From an uncultured Mucilaginibacter sp. (GTDB taxonomy: Bacteria > Bacteroidota > Bacteroidia > Sphingobacteriales > Sphingobacteriaceae), in contig NZ_CAMLOV010000043.1 in assembly GCF_946481715.1 (NCBI RefSeq), forward strand, positions 1-34,723: 34,723 nucleotides of DNA. The letters run 5' to 3'. The notes beneath the pieces are model-generated. The model saw only the letters and a list, made by a program, of their open reading frames with translations. It was not told the origin of the DNA and did no database searches. A program made the translations under genes and the position numbers. Numbering within the stretch: the stretch's first letter is position 1; each line of letters begins with the position of its first letter. This document shows, piece by piece, positions 17,101 to 24,955 of this stretch.

Positions 17101-17542
17101 GAGCCAAAAAATCACAAGCCTGCATCATATCGTTTATCATTCCCTGCAAGCCCATGGTGCGGCCATCATCGGGCGAGTAGATGCGGGTGATGCCGTAAGC
17201 ATGCAGTTCGGCTATCTCGTGCGGCAAAAACACCCCGCCGCCACCGCCGAAAATTTTGATATGCTGTGCGCCGCGCTCGTTAAGCAAATCGCGCATGTAT
17301 TTAAAGTACTCCACGTGCCCGCCCTGGTAGCTGGTAAGGGCAATGCCCTGCACATCTTCCTGTATGGCGCAATTCACTACCTCATCTACGCTGCGGTTAT
17401 GGCCAAGGTGTATTACCTCCGCGCCGGTGCTTTGCAAAATGCGGCGCATAATATTGATGGTAGCATCGTGCCCGTCGAAAAGCGAAGCGGCGGTAACAAA
17501 ACGGATCTTATGCTGAGATTTATACGGAACTATGCTTTCCAT
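14117..17542 (-). CDS. icmF: Fused isobutyryl-CoA-type mutase with B12 and G-protein domains (IcmF)
   Basis: 1141 aa in the IcmF order. Residues 10-145 are the B12-binding domain with the lower-ligand motif DGH25. Residues about 188-395 are the MeaB-like G domain: P-loop GTGGSGKSS (194-202) and NKFD (333-336). From about residue 540 the mutase barrel begins ([40 protein letters not shown]). It isomerises acyl-CoA carbon skeletons with adenosylcobalamin, the G domain acting as built-in chaperone. IcmF proteins prefer isobutyryl/n-butyryl- or isovaleryl/pivalyl-CoA over methylmalonyl-CoA; the substrate here is not resolved. Four in-frame low-complexity or palindromic segments, at residues about 150-159, 175-187, 400-414 and 471-498, all lie at domain borders and match intergenic repeats. 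It is a single open frame despite them. Confidence 0.93.
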   Translation of the reverse strand: MESIVPYKSQHKIRFVTAASLFDGHDATINIMRRILQSTGAEVIHLGHNRSVDEVVNCAIQEDVQGIALTSYQGGHVEYFKYMRDLLNERGAQHIKIFGGGGGVFLPHEIAELHAYGITRIYSPDDGRTMGLQGMINDMMQACDFLAPGLSDEGQRTKDAGAIARAITAAELGNTPALTAHHSPLTTPVLGITGTGGSGKSSLVDEFVRRFLMETDKTLAIISVDPSKRKTGGALLGDRIRMNAINSPRIYMRSLATRQANLALSKHVQEAIDICKAAGYDMVIVETSGIGQSDTMITDYCDLSLYVMTPEFGAATQLEKIDMLDFADLVALNKFDKRGALDAIRDVRKQYKRNHMLFNAKDEDLPVYGTMASQFNDPGMNTLFAAIMKTVKDKTGVDLLKNQEPRVKSQEGESEKIYIIPPDRIRYLAEIAESSTAYTEWVNEQCKVAQQLFQIKGTVDLLTEHTPNLTVETQYFASPDMQDANAKATATRSIASLHNIFEHLESHLHPDCKRLLKEWPETVAKYKAENFIYKVRDKEIKQPLYYTSLSQLSIPKISLPKYEAWGDILRWLLTENVPGEFPYAAGVFPLKREGEDPTRMFAGEGGPERTNKRFHYVSLGQPAHRLSTAFDSVTLYGEDPHTRPDIYGKIGNSGVSIATLDDAKKLYSGFDMCHASTSVSMTINGPAPMLLGFFMNAAIDQQCEKYITENKLGHLVEAKYREFYDDKGLVRPQYQGGDLPAGNSGLGLMLLGLTGDQILPADVYETIRAYAIATVRGTVQADILKEDQAQNTCIFSTEFALRMMGDIQQYFIKEKVRNFYSVSISGYHIAEAGANPITQLAFTLSNGLTYVEYYLSRGMHIDDFAPNLSFFFSNGIDPEYSVIGRVARRIWAKAIKNKYKGNDRSQKLKYHIQTSGRSLHAQEIDFNDIRTTLQALYAIYDNCNSLHTNAYDEAITTPTEESVRRAMAIQLIINRELGLAKNENPIQGAFIIEELTDLVEQAVLTEFKAINDRGGVLGAMETMYQRSKIQEESLYYETLKHTGEYPIIGVNTFLNKKGSPTLIPSEVIRATEEEKQYQIEALHLFQKRNEEKAPALLKELQQRAIAGDNIFESLMEACKYCSLGQISHALYEVGGQYRRNM
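16051..16132. repeat. Palindromic repeat inside icmF (linker 2)
   Basis: Arms GTAGAGACGCGATACTTCGC (from 16051) and its near-inverse ending TATTGCGTCTCTAC at 16132. Each arm is itself palindromic (GAGACGC facing GCGTC). It encodes icmF residues 471-498 ([20 protein letters not shown] and following) without breaking the frame. It looks like an inserted REP-like element turned into protein sequence. Confidence 0.65.
16302..16344. repeat. AAGAATCAAGAGTC-type microrepeat inside icmF
   Basis: On the minus strand this reads as near-repeats of AAGAATCAAGAGCCGAGAG and GTCAAGAGTCAGGA. It encodes about residues 400-414 ([15 protein letters not shown]), directly after the G domain. The same vocabulary is intergenic at 3298-3338, 23985-24018 and 27180-27218. 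Confidence 0.6.
16982..17018. repeat. GTGAGTGGTGAGCAGTGAG-type microrepeat inside icmF
   Basis: Repeated GTGAGTG/GTGAGCA units. On the minus strand they encode about residues 175-187 ([13 protein letters not shown]) just before the G domain. A related GTGGGGAATAGTGAGTAGAG stretch is intergenic at 23941-23965. Confidence 0.55.
17067..17092. repeat. CCTTTGTCCTTTGTCCTT microrepeat inside icmF
   Basis: Three tandem CCTTTGT/CCTTCGT units. On the minus strand they encode about residues 151-159 (SDEGQRTKD), between the B12 and G domains. Confidence 0.5.
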
Positions 17543-17695
17543 GCAGGCAAAATTGGTTCAGCGGTAAAATTAGGTAATTTTTACACATGCAAAAGCTATG
17601 CTTGCATAATAAAATACGGGCGTTTTCTTTTGTGAACGTCTTAAACCCTGCTCATGTTACCGCCGTCTAAACAAAAAACCATAACATTATCCCAC

Positions 17696-18052
17696 ATGAA
17701 AAAACTCCTGTTTGCAATAGCAGTAAGCCTGCTGCCTTATCTTGCATCGGCACAAACCGACTCATTGAAAAACGACACTTCAAGATACCGCGTTGCCGAA
17801 GAATATTGCTCTATACTGCCGCGAGGCAAAATGTTTAGCGATTGGATTACGGTAGAAGCTGACTTTGGTGACCCAAAAGCATTTTCTGATCACGAAAAAC
17901 TGAAGGACGACAATGGTGAAGACCTCAAGTTTAAATCGACTGTAGCAGTGCTTAATTACATGGCGCAGCAAGGTTGGTTGTTGGTTAACACTTTCGCCAG
18001 TGATAATGGGCAGCATTATTTACTTCGCCGGCCATTGCTGCCTATTAAGTAA
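17696..18052 (+). CDS. Small secreted protein, hypothetical
   Basis: 118 aa from the ATG at 17696. An upstream in-frame ATG at 17654 would add 14 polar residues in front of a clear signal peptide (MKKLLFAIAVSLLPYLASAQ), so the internal start is preferred. The mature part (YCSILPRGKMFSDWITVEADFGDP, then LKFKSTVAVLNYMAQQGWLLVNTFASDNGQHYLLRR) resembles short Bacteroidota periplasmic proteins of unknown role, with a YMxxxGW motif near the end. It stands between icmF (divergent) and a convergent DoxX-like gene. Confidence 0.72.
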   Translation: MKKLLFAIAVSLLPYLASAQTDSLKNDTSRYRVAEEYCSILPRGKMFSDWITVEADFGDPKAFSDHEKLKDDNGEDLKFKSTVAVLNYMAQQGWLLVNTFASDNGQHYLLRRPLLPIK

Positions 18053-18082
18053 CTATGTTTTGGCCAAGGAAAAGGGTAATTA

Positions 18083-18475
18083 TTAAACGATAGCCTTTTG
18101 CACAAACATGCTGCTATAATATTTGCGGTAACCCCAGCCCAAAAGCAGGTTTGGCAACAACAGCAAAACGCCCATTTCCCAGGCCTCAGGAGCCAGCAGG
18201 GTGTGGAACAGGAACACGTTTAAACTGATAGGGAACAGCACTACAGCGGAAAATGGCGCATATCGGTTGCTTAACAACGATAGTCCGCCAAGTACCTGTA
18301 CAACTTTCTGCATCGGATAAAAGTACCCCGCAGCCATCAGTCCTGCTTTAAAAACGCCCGCAGCGCCTGGGTGCAACGGCGGCTGGTAAGGTATAAAATG
18401 CAGAAAATAATCGAGCCCGAAAACAAGGTACAAAACGCCAAGCAGAAGGCGCGAGATTAAAACGGCAATTTTCAT
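18083..18475 (-). CDS. DoxX-like four-helix membrane protein
   Basis: 130 aa from the ATG at 18475 (MKIAVLISRLLLGVLYLVFGLDYFLHF). A longer frame upstream adds 57 residues that overlap the divergent radical SAM gene start and look non-protein, so I reject it. Four hydrophobic helices and the pattern RLLLGVLYLVFGLDYF, GLMAAGYFYPMQKVVQVLGGLSLLSNRYAP, LFPISLNVFLFH fit the DoxX/DoxD-like superfamily of inner-membrane proteins. Roles vary (redox or thiol stress in some). No partner gene is adjacent. Confidence 0.75.
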   Translation of the reverse strand: MKIAVLISRLLLGVLYLVFGLDYFLHFIPYQPPLHPGAAGVFKAGLMAAGYFYPMQKVVQVLGGLSLLSNRYAPFSAVVLFPISLNVFLFHTLLAPEAWEMGVLLLLPNLLLGWGYRKYYSSMFVQKAIV

Positions 18476-18560
18476 AACGGAGCTGTTGCAAAAAGATTTA
18501 CCCAAAACTTGGCAATAATATCGGTATTGGCAAATGCGGGCGGTTAAAATAACATTTTCG

Positions 18561-18568
18561 TACCTTTG
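18561..18568 (+). promoter_or_regulatory. TAnnTTTG -7 box almost touching a start codon
   Basis: TACCTTTG, an exact TAnnTTTG match, ends 5 nt before the ATG of the radical SAM gene at 18574. If used, transcription would begin at or within a few bases of the start codon, giving a leaderless or near-leaderless mRNA. No good -33 TTG at 17-23 nt was found. Confidence 0.35.
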
Positions 18569-18573
18569 CGGCA

Positions 18574-19536
18574 ATGCAAGCAATAGAACCGCAAATACAA
18601 CAGGTGGAATCCCCTTGGGAGAAGGGCTACAACAACTATGGCCCATGGCTAAAGGAAAAGTATCCCGGGCACCGTGTATTTAAGGTGATTGTAGATGGTG
18701 GCTTTACCTGCCCCAACCGCGATGGCAGTAAAGGCTATGGTGGTTGCACCTATTGCAATGTAGATTCGTTCACACCCTCCGTTAGCCGCAATGCGCCTAC
18801 CGTACGCGAGCAGGTGATACAGGGTATGGAGCGTGCCCGCAAAGGCAACAAAGCCGATAAATTCATCATCTACTTTCAACCAAATACCAACACCTACGCA
18901 CCGGCGCATTATTTAAAAATGATGTATGACGAGGCACTGAGCTATGGCACCGAGGATATTGTAGGGCTTAGCGTTGGCACCCGGCCAGATTGCATAGATG
19001 CCGAAAAAATAGCCCTGCTGGAAAGCTATACTGATAGGTTTGATGTTGACCTGGAAATGGGCATGGAAAGTATTTACGACGAAACGCTTAACCAGATAAA
19101 CCGTGGCTGCAGCCACGATGAACTATTAAAAGCTTTAAAACTTGCCGAGAATACCAAGCTGGATGTTTGCGTGCATACCATCTTCGGTTTCCCGTGGGAA
19201 ACGCACGAGATGATGCTGAAATACGCTGATGAGATAAACCGCCACGCTCAAATAAAATTTGTAAAGTTCCACCACCTGCACATTGTAGAGGGCAGCGTAA
19301 TGGGCGTTAAATACAAGCGTGAGCCATTTAAACTTTTCGGGCTGGATGAATACGCTGAGTTTTTATGCGAACTGCTGCCGCTGGTGCGCCCGGATATCAT
19401 TATCCAGCGCCTTTTTGGCCTTAGCGACCGCGAACTGCTCATCGCACCAAACTGGGGCCTCAAAAAATCGGAGATCCAATATTACATCGACCAAAAGATA
19501 CTAAGCCGCGGCGTAGTACAGGGAAGTAAGCTTTAA
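18574..19536 (+). CDS. YhcC-type (TIGR01212) radical SAM protein
   Basis: 320 aa, full length. The cluster cysteines are C46, C58 and C61 in FTCPNRDGSKGYGGCTYCNVDSF, the spacing of the YhcC/Elp3-like group (CxnCxxC). The QPNTNTYAP, VGTRPDCID, LEMGMESIYDETLNQINRG and CVHTIFGFPWETHEMM segments are typical of TIGR01212. It should bind a 4Fe-4S cluster and cleave SAM in the cytosol. In other bacteria yhcC neighbours genes of tRNA or glutamate metabolism, but its reaction is not established as far as I know. Transcribed alone. Confidence 0.9.
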   Translation: MQAIEPQIQQVESPWEKGYNNYGPWLKEKYPGHRVFKVIVDGGFTCPNRDGSKGYGGCTYCNVDSFTPSVSRNAPTVREQVIQGMERARKGNKADKFIIYFQPNTNTYAPAHYLKMMYDEALSYGTEDIVGLSVGTRPDCIDAEKIALLESYTDRFDVDLEMGMESIYDETLNQINRGCSHDELLKALKLAENTKLDVCVHTIFGFPWETHEMMLKYADEINRHAQIKFVKFHHLHIVEGSVMGVKYKREPFKLFGLDEYAEFLCELLPLVRPDIIIQRLFGLSDRELLIAPNWGLKKSEIQYYIDQKILSRGVVQGSKL

Positions 19537-19559
19537 GAGATTAACAAATCCACCTTTAG

Positions 19560-19636
19560 AATATCGAACACTGAATTTTCCAATAATGAAGTAAAAGACT
19601 TCGGTGTTGGATATTCGAAATTCATCATTCGATATT
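19560..19636. repeat. Imperfect palindromic element after the radical SAM gene
   Basis: The left arm 19560-19592 (starting AATATCGAACACTGAATTTT) and right arm 19598-19636 (ending CATCATTCGATATT) are imperfect inverses around an AAAA loop. Ends AATATCGAA/TTCGATATT are near-exact complements. It lies between two convergent genes and may also act as a terminator-like structure. Probably a dispersed element. Confidence 0.65.
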
Positions 19637-19660
19637 GATTCTTTGGGGCTATTAAAGAGG

Positions 19661-20143
19661 TTAGGCCTTTTCAATCAAACAAACAGCATAGGCTACAACA
19701 CCCTCTTCGCGGCCTATAAAACCAAGTGTTTCGTTAGTGGTAGCTTTTATAGAGATGTCGTCTACATCAATACCTGCCGCTTTTGCAATATTGGCTTGCA
19801 TGGTGGGTATATGCGGGTTAATTTTTGGTGCTTCCAGGCATACCATGGCATCTATATTGCCTATCTGCCAGTTCCTTTCGGCCAAAAGGGCTACAACGTG
19901 CTGCAACAGGATGAGGCTGCTGATGCCTTTCCAGCGGTCGTCTTTATTAGAGAAATGGAAACCTATATCGCGCAGGTTGGCAGCTCCTAAAAGCGCATCG
20001 CAAATAGCATGCAAAAGCACATCCGCATCCGAGTGCCCGTAAGCGCCGCTGGTATGCTCCAGGTTTACGCCACCCAAAATAAAGGGGTGCTGCTGTTTTA
20101 ACTGGTGTACATCAAAACCAAAACCAACTTTTATTTTTGCCAT
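19661..20143 (-). CDS. ispF: 2-C-methyl-D-erythritol 2,4-cyclodiphosphate synthase
   Basis: 160 aa, the usual length. Zinc ligands D11 and H13 in GFGFDVHQL and H45 in the signature HSDADVLLHAICDALLGA. The C-terminal signature ATTNETLGFIGREEGVVAYA is present. It makes the cyclic diphosphate in the MEP isoprenoid pathway in the cytosol. The start is 2 nt past the stop of porV, so the two are co-transcribed. From memory, porV and ispF are also adjacent in Porphyromonas. Confidence 0.96.
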   Translation of the reverse strand: MAKIKVGFGFDVHQLKQQHPFILGGVNLEHTSGAYGHSDADVLLHAICDALLGAANLRDIGFHFSNKDDRWKGISSLILLQHVVALLAERNWQIGNIDAMVCLEAPKINPHIPTMQANIAKAAGIDVDDISIKATTNETLGFIGREEGVVAYAVCLIEKA

Positions 20144-20145
20144 TA

Positions 20146-21312
20146 TTATTTAAGAGAGCCGGTGCCGCCAAAGCTGGCAGATAAGGTTAAACGAAGCGTA
20201 TTGGCCAATGGGCTGTTTTGCTGGCTGGCTGCCAAATAAGCAAAATCGAAGCTAAATACCTGGTACTTTAGCCCAACGCCAAAGGTGGCGTAATGCCTAT
20301 TACCCTTGTTGGGGTTTTCGTAAAAGTACCCGGCACGTATGGCTATAAGTTCGTTATACCAATATTCTACCCCTGGCGAAAAGGATATCTCTTTCAACTC
20401 CTCGCTAAAACCGCCCGGCGCATCGCCAAAAGATTGAAACAAGCCCGCTGGTACCGAAACATCATCATCCTTACCCGAGGTAATATTGCCGTTGGCATCT
20501 CGAATAGGCGGGGTTGGCACCAATAATTTATTAATATCAAAGGTTGCTGTGATTTTGTTTGCGTCATCCAGCCGCCAGGTGTTGGCAACCCCAAGCTTTA
20601 GGTTGGTTGGCAAAAAGTATTTGGTGCCGCCATCGCTGTAAGCAATTTTTGAGCCTATGTTAGATATATGCGCGCCAAAAGCAAAGGTGGAACTATCGCC
20701 ATACTCTTTTTTGTAGTATAAAGATACTCCGGCTGCAATAGCATTGCCTGCCTTGTTTTGTGCCGTGCTGCCGCCCGATACAAATGCACCGTTCGAAAAA
20801 TTGGAGTATATATAACGCATGGTTAAACCAAGCGAAAGGTTGTTGCCAAACTTCCGCGCGAAAGATGCATCGATAGAAAGCTCGCTTGGTTTGTAAGTAC
20901 CCTGGTCGTTCTGGTTATCATCTATCAGTTGTATGCTACCCAGGTTAAAGTACCTTAGCGAAGCGCCGAAGGTGTTACGTTCATCAAGTTTATGGGCAAA
21001 GCTTAAATAGGCCAGGCTAACATCGGGCACCAGGTGCCTTAGCCATGGGCTGTAGGATAAAGAAACATCATTGTTAGTTTCTAAAAAAGCAAGCTTTGCC
21101 GGGTTCCAGTAATTAGCATTTACATCGGGCGAAAGCGCTACGCCCGCCTCACCCATGGCCCCCGAGCGCGAATCGGGCGTTATATTAAGGAAGGGTACGG
21201 CTGTTGAAATAGCGTTTGCACCGCTGCCATCGGTACCCGTTTGTGCGGAAGCAACAACGGGCAGTGCAAATAAAAAACAGAAAGCAATCTTGGTAGTATA
21301 ACTATACTTCAT
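20146..21312 (-). CDS. porV: PorV-type outer-membrane protein of the type IX secretion system
   Basis: 388 aa from the ATG at 21312 (an in-frame TTG at 21321 is less likely). A signal peptide (to about VVASAQ) is followed by the PorV/PorQ family pattern: AVPFLNITPDSRSGAMGEAGVALSPDVNANYWNPAKLAFLE, then beta-barrel strands with aromatic girdles, and a strand-like C-terminus LRLTLSASFGGTGSLK. In T9SS, PorV carries cargo from the translocon to the PorU sortase complex at the outer membrane. It is divergent from the gldJ-like gene, and followed 2 nt later by ispF. porU is not in the window. Confidence 0.9.
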   Translation of the reverse strand: MKYSYTTKIAFCFLFALPVVASAQTGTDGSGANAISTAVPFLNITPDSRSGAMGEAGVALSPDVNANYWNPAKLAFLETNNDVSLSYSPWLRHLVPDVSLAYLSFAHKLDERNTFGASLRYFNLGSIQLIDDNQNDQGTYKPSELSIDASFARKFGNNLSLGLTMRYIYSNFSNGAFVSGGSTAQNKAGNAIAAGVSLYYKKEYGDSSTFAFGAHISNIGSKIAYSDGGTKYFLPTNLKLGVANTWRLDDANKITATFDINKLLVPTPPIRDANGNITSGKDDDVSVPAGLFQSFGDAPGGFSEELKEISFSPGVEYWYNELIAIRAGYFYENPNKGNRHYATFGVGLKYQVFSFDFAYLAASQQNSPLANTLRLTLSASFGGTGSLK

Positions 21313-21528
21313 TGCGTGCAATTTAGTTCTAATATTTAAAATAATAAAACTAAGCTTTCGTTAAGTTTGTGGTTAAAACCAATAATACGTCAAATTATTG
21401 TAACTCAACAAATAAATAATCCGTTTAAGTAAAGTGACTTAATACCGGTTTTTAAAAATTGGTATTAATTAGGCTGATTTATTATTGATTTTTATTAAAT
21501 TTACCTCCAAATAGATATTTTGCAAAGT

Positions 21529-23187
21529 ATGAAAGCACTTTTTACTAATACTGCTTTAGTGTTGTTGGGTTTTGGCACATTGCTAAGCAGCTGCAGTAAT
21601 AAACAACAATCGCAAAAAACGGGGATGACCTATAACGACCGCACCAACGGTGGTTACCTGCGTTTTAAGCAAACACACCCTACCCCCGGCCCGGGCCTTG
21701 TGCCTATAGAGGGCGGTACCTTTGTATTGGGCGGCAGTGCCGACCAGGATGTTACCTACGATTATAACAACGTGCGCCGCAGGGTTACTGTACCGTCTTT
21801 TTACATGGACGAAACCGAGGTAAGCAACCAGGATTGGCTGGATTACCTGCATTGGATAAACATCACCTTCCCTAATGATGGCGAATTGTACTATAACGCT
21901 TTACCCGATACCCTGGTTTGGCGTAAACCGCTATCATACAACGAGCCTTACGTAGAAAACTACCTGCGCCACCCTGCCTTTCAGGATTACCCGGTTGTAG
22001 GTGTTACGTGGGACCAGGCACAAGATTATTGCGTATGGCGTACCGACCGTACCAACGAAAACATCCTGCGCGAGAATAATTACATGATGACCTGGAAACA
22101 AGCTGCAGGCGGCGGCAAAAAAGGCGCAACACCTGCCGGCGCGCAAGGTGGCTTAAAAGAACCTTTCAATACAGATATTTACTTAAACGGCCAGATAAGA
22201 GGTGCCGGTGTAGATGGCAAAAACATGCCGAAAGATAACAACCCAAATGTCGCTCCCGGTACTGCCAAAGGCGGCCCGCGCAGGCCTGTACGTATAGAAG
22301 ACGGTATATTAAAGCAAGGCTACCGCCTGCCGTCAGAAGCTGAATGGGAATATGCCGCTTTGTCGCTTGCGGGCAATACCGAGTTTGAAAACATTAACGA
22401 TGGCAAAGTTTACCCATGGAATGGCCTGGGCGTACGCTCGCCTAACCGTAAAACACGTGGTTTAATTTTGGCCAACTTTAAACGTGGTGCCGGCGATAAC
22501 GCGGGTGTTGGCGGTGGATTGAATGATAAGGCAGATATTACCGCACCGGTACGTTCTTACGAACCAAACGATTTTGGCTTATATAATATGGCAGGTAACG
22601 TAAACGAGTGGGTTGCCGATACCTACCGCCAAACTTCATTTGAAGAGGTGGAAGATTTTAACCCTTTCCGCGGTAACGAGTTTACCAACAAACGCCTTGC
22701 CGACCCGGTTAAAGGGCTTTATGCTAAAGATAAATATGGCCGCCCTATTAAAGACCCGGCAAAATCAAACAAAAAATTAAAATACAGCGAAATGATAGCG
22801 CAGCAGCAGGGCCTTAACACCGGCGATGCAGTTGCCGGCGCAACACCTGCTACAGGTGGCACTAAACCATTAACAACGCCAAATTCTATCAAATACAGCG
22901 GTAAAGCCTACAACCCGGATTTTAGGGGCGAAAGCGATTCGGTTAATACGGTTTTGTACGGTACAACCACATTGGTTAACGACCACTCTAAAATTTATAA
23001 AGGCGGTTCGTGGAACGATTTGGCTTACTGGATGAACCCTGCAACCCGCCGTTTTATGGATGAAGATGAATCGAGCGCCGAAGTCGGTTTCCGTTGCGCC
23101 ATGACCATGGTTGGCGCACCCGAGATACACCCCGAAGGCAAACCTCACCTACCTGTAAAAAAGGCAAAACCTTACAAGGCGAGATAA
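21529..23187 (+). CDS. gldJ: GldJ-type gliding-motility / T9SS lipoprotein
   Basis: 552 aa from the ATG at 21529 (a TTG at 21520 in frame is less likely). Lipoprotein signal with lipobox LLSSC (Cys at residue 22). From residue about 65 an FGE-sulfatase (SUMF1-like) domain: LVPIEGGTFVLGGSADQD, DETEVSNQDWLDYLHWI, GYRLPSEAEWEYAAL, PNDFGLYNMAGNVNEWVADTY and IYKGGSWNDLAYWMNPATRRF...GFRCAM. GldJ and GldK share this fold; length and proximity to porV favour GldJ. It acts in the periplasm or outer membrane for gliding and type IX secretion. A wobble-paired hairpin terminator follows. Confidence 0.87.
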   Translation: MKALFTNTALVLLGFGTLLSSCSNKQQSQKTGMTYNDRTNGGYLRFKQTHPTPGPGLVPIEGGTFVLGGSADQDVTYDYNNVRRRVTVPSFYMDETEVSNQDWLDYLHWINITFPNDGELYYNALPDTLVWRKPLSYNEPYVENYLRHPAFQDYPVVGVTWDQAQDYCVWRTDRTNENILRENNYMMTWKQAAGGGKKGATPAGAQGGLKEPFNTDIYLNGQIRGAGVDGKNMPKDNNPNVAPGTAKGGPRRPVRIEDGILKQGYRLPSEAEWEYAALSLAGNTEFENINDGKVYPWNGLGVRSPNRKTRGLILANFKRGAGDNAGVGGGLNDKADITAPVRSYEPNDFGLYNMAGNVNEWVADTYRQTSFEEVEDFNPFRGNEFTNKRLADPVKGLYAKDKYGRPIKDPAKSNKKLKYSEMIAQQQGLNTGDAVAGATPATGGTKPLTTPNSIKYSGKAYNPDFRGESDSVNTVLYGTTTLVNDHSKIYKGGSWNDLAYWMNPATRRFMDEDESSAEVGFRCAMTMVGAPEIHPEGKPHLPVKKAKPYKAR

Positions 23188-23210
23188 TATACTCCTTATA
23201 AACTTAAGCT

Positions 23211-23241
23211 AAGCCGTTCCTGTACAGGGGCGGCTTTTTTT
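23211..23241 (+). terminator. Rho-independent terminator after gldJ
   Basis: Stem AAGCCGTTCCTG (23211-23222) with CAGGGGCGGCTT (23225-23236) using two G-U pairs, TA loop, followed by a run of seven T from 23235. It begins 24 nt past the gldJ stop. Confidence 0.85.
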
Positions 23242-23280
23242 GTTGCGTTAGTTTTCCGCCCTCCTTCTTTTAACGCCTGT

Positions 23281-23322
23281 ATATCTAAAATCTGCACATT
23301 TGAAATTTGCACATCTGAAATC
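23281..23322. repeat. TCTGCACATTTGAAAT-type microrepeat
   Basis: Near-repeats ATCTGCACATTTGAA and ATTTGCACATCTGAA, then ATC. Another low-complexity intergenic element of the type scattered through this window, lying between gldJ and the YkuK-like gene. Confidence 0.4.
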
Positions 23323-23332
23323 ACCCGCTAAC

Positions 23333-23360
23333 TTGTTAATATTCAATAAAATGTTAACAA
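23333..23360. promoter_or_regulatory. Inverted repeat, possible operator
   Basis: TTGTTAATATT (23333-23343) and AATGTTAACAA (23350-23360) pair with one mismatch across a 6-nt spacer, about 100 nt upstream of the YkuK-like gene. A weaker hairpin GACC/GGTC sits at 23413-23427 in the presumed leader. No evidence for the binding protein. Confidence 0.3.
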
Positions 23361-23456
23361 ATAAATTATGCATACATAACGTTTAAGCAATAGTTAATCG
23401 CTTATTTTTATAGACCGTAAAAAGGTCCGTACTAAAAATCACTTAAAACTGTTTTT

Positions 23457-23930
23457 ATGGCCTGGAAAAAATTTAGCGGGGAGATCATCCAAACACCCAT
23501 TTTAGAAGAAGTAGAACGAGCCATTGAGCGCGAAACCAACCTGGGCAACAAACTTAAAGTTTGCATCGGCACAGATTCGCAGGTAAAAGGCTCGGTTACC
23601 GATTTTGCAACCGTAATTGTTTTTATCCGCGAAGCACGCGGCGCTTTCATGTTTATCCACCAGGAGCGCACCTCGCAAAAAATGAGCATTAAAGAACGTA
23701 TGCTTAGCGAAGTGCAAAAATCCATCGACATTGCCTACAAACTCTGCGATTTGCTGGACCTGTATGATGTGGAACTAGAAGTACATGCCGATATTAATAC
23801 CAACCCTATGTTTAAAAGCAACCAGGCCCTGCACGAGGCCATGGGCTACATCCTGAGCATGGGCTTTGTATTTAAAGCAAAACCAGAGGCATTTGCGAGT
23901 TCGTGCTGTGCAAATAAGATGGTGCAGTAG
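23457..23930 (+). CDS. YkuK-type RNase H-fold protein (DUF458)
   Basis: 157 aa. KVCIGTDSQVKGSVTDFATVIVFIREARGAFMFIHQERT is the first strand pair of the RNase H-like fold with a conserved Asp, and VELEVHADINTNPMFKSNQALHEAMGYILSMGFVFKAKPEAFASSCCANKMV contains the second conserved acidic site (HADIN) and C-terminal motif. YkuK proteins are predicted nucleases without a known substrate. The starting codons MAWKKFSGEIIQTPILEEVE match the family start. Transcribed alone. Confidence 0.85.
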   Translation: MAWKKFSGEIIQTPILEEVERAIERETNLGNKLKVCIGTDSQVKGSVTDFATVIVFIREARGAFMFIHQERTSQKMSIKERMLSEVQKSIDIAYKLCDLLDLYDVELEVHADINTNPMFKSNQALHEAMGYILSMGFVFKAKPEAFASSCCANKMVQ

Positions 23931-23937
23931 TTGGTTG

Positions 23938-24018
23938 GTAAGTGGGGAATAGTGAGTAGAGAGCGGTTTTCTGCTTCGTTGCTGTCCTGATTCTTGGCTC
24001 TTCTCTCTTGATTCTCGA
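23938..24018. repeat. Composite low-complexity microrepeats upstream of a sulfurtransferase gene
   Basis: A GTGGGGAATAGTGAGTAGAG stretch (23941-23960) is followed by TGATTCTTGGCTCTTCTCTC and TTGATTCTCGAAG. Both match the microrepeat families found inside icmF (16982-17018 and 16302-16344). The second stretch supplies the TTG that could serve as the -33 box for the next gene. Confidence 0.55.
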
Positions 24019-24036
24019 AGCTAACTTCTATATTTG
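24008..24036 (+). promoter_or_regulatory. Bacteroidota-type promoter of the sulfurtransferase gene
   Basis: TTG at 24008-24010, 18 nt, then TATATTTG (24029-24036), an exact TAnnTTTG. The expected transcription start near 24043 leaves a leader of about 13 nt before the ATG at 24056. The -33 box falls inside a dispersed microrepeat. Confidence 0.5.
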
Positions 24037-24055
24037 GGCTACAAACACATAGCCT

Positions 24056-24892
24056 ATGTCTCCTCTTATTGAAATTACCGATCCGCATATATTGGATGGC
24101 ACTGCCATTATTATTGACGTGCGCGCGGGTGCCGATGCGCACGAGCGTTACCTTGCCGGGCATTTGCCCGGGGCTGTTTTTGCCGGGCTGGATGCCGACC
24201 TTGCTTCCAAACCTGCCGACGCAGCCTTTGGTGGCCGGCACCCCCTGCCTGCTTTAGAAGACTTTGCCGGTACTTTAGCCCGTTGGGGCGTTACGCCCGG
24301 TAGCCACGTAATAGTTTATGACGATAAAGCCGCTGCAATGGGCGGTGCCCGCCTTTGGTGGATGCTGCGCTCGATAGGGCATACCAATGTGCAGGTGATT
24401 AACGGAGGCTTAAAAGCCGCCACAGATGCAGGCATTGCACTTGACACAGGCGAATATCGAAATATAGCAGTTGGGGCCTACCCCATAGCTGCAGCGTATA
24501 CCAACACGGTAGATATAGAAGAAGTAAAAAAAGCAGCTAAAGACGAGGGCCGCGTAGTGATAGATGTGCGCGAGGGTGTACGCTACCAGGGCATAACGGA
24601 ACCATTAGATCTTGTTGCCGGCCATATCCCCGGTGCAGTAAACCTGTTTTATAGTAACAGCCTATCGCCGGAGGGCAAGTACCTTACTTCGCAAGCGCTG
24701 GCTACGCTTTACAAAGGCACCATTGGTGATGTAAAGCCGGAGGATGTGATAGTGCACTGCGGCTCGGGCGTTACAGCCTGCCACACACTGCTTGGCATGG
24801 AGCATGCAGGCATCACCGGCCCAAAGCTATACGTAGGTTCCTGGAGCGAGTGGAGCCGCCGTGGGCTGCCCATTGCCACACAGGAGCAATAG
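24056..24892 (+). CDS. Two-domain sulfurtransferase, 3-mercaptopyruvate type
   Basis: 278 aa with two rhodanese domains. The N-terminal one (residues 1-125) is inactive, with Asp at the Cys position (VIVYDDKAAAMGGARLWWML). The C-terminal one has the active Cys235 in VIVHCGSGVTACHTLL; CGSGVTA is the loop typical of mercaptopyruvate sulfurtransferases (SseA/TUM1) rather than the CRKG(V/I)T of thiosulfate enzymes. It moves sulfur from 3-mercaptopyruvate or thiosulfate to a thiol acceptor, in the cytosol (no signal peptide). The length is normal. The promoter is recognisable just upstream. Confidence 0.9.
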   Translation: MSPLIEITDPHILDGTAIIIDVRAGADAHERYLAGHLPGAVFAGLDADLASKPADAAFGGRHPLPALEDFAGTLARWGVTPGSHVIVYDDKAAAMGGARLWWMLRSIGHTNVQVINGGLKAATDAGIALDTGEYRNIAVGAYPIAAAYTNTVDIEEVKKAAKDEGRVVIDVREGVRYQGITEPLDLVAGHIPGAVNLFYSNSLSPEGKYLTSQALATLYKGTIGDVKPEDVIVHCGSGVTACHTLLGMEHAGITGPKLYVGSWSEWSRRGLPIATQEQ

Positions 24893-24955
24893 CCATAAGC
24901 GGTATAACACCGTAAGGATTTTTACCACGTTAATGTAGCGTAAAGAAGTCGGGGA

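Noticed and set aside
18476..18646. 57-residue N-terminal extension of the DoxX-like protein
   Set aside because: It overlaps the divergent radical SAM gene start, and the internal ATG begins a normal transmembrane helix.
23413..23427. Riboswitch in the YkuK-like leader
   Set aside because: Only a 4-bp stem is visible, and no known riboswitch core was recognised.
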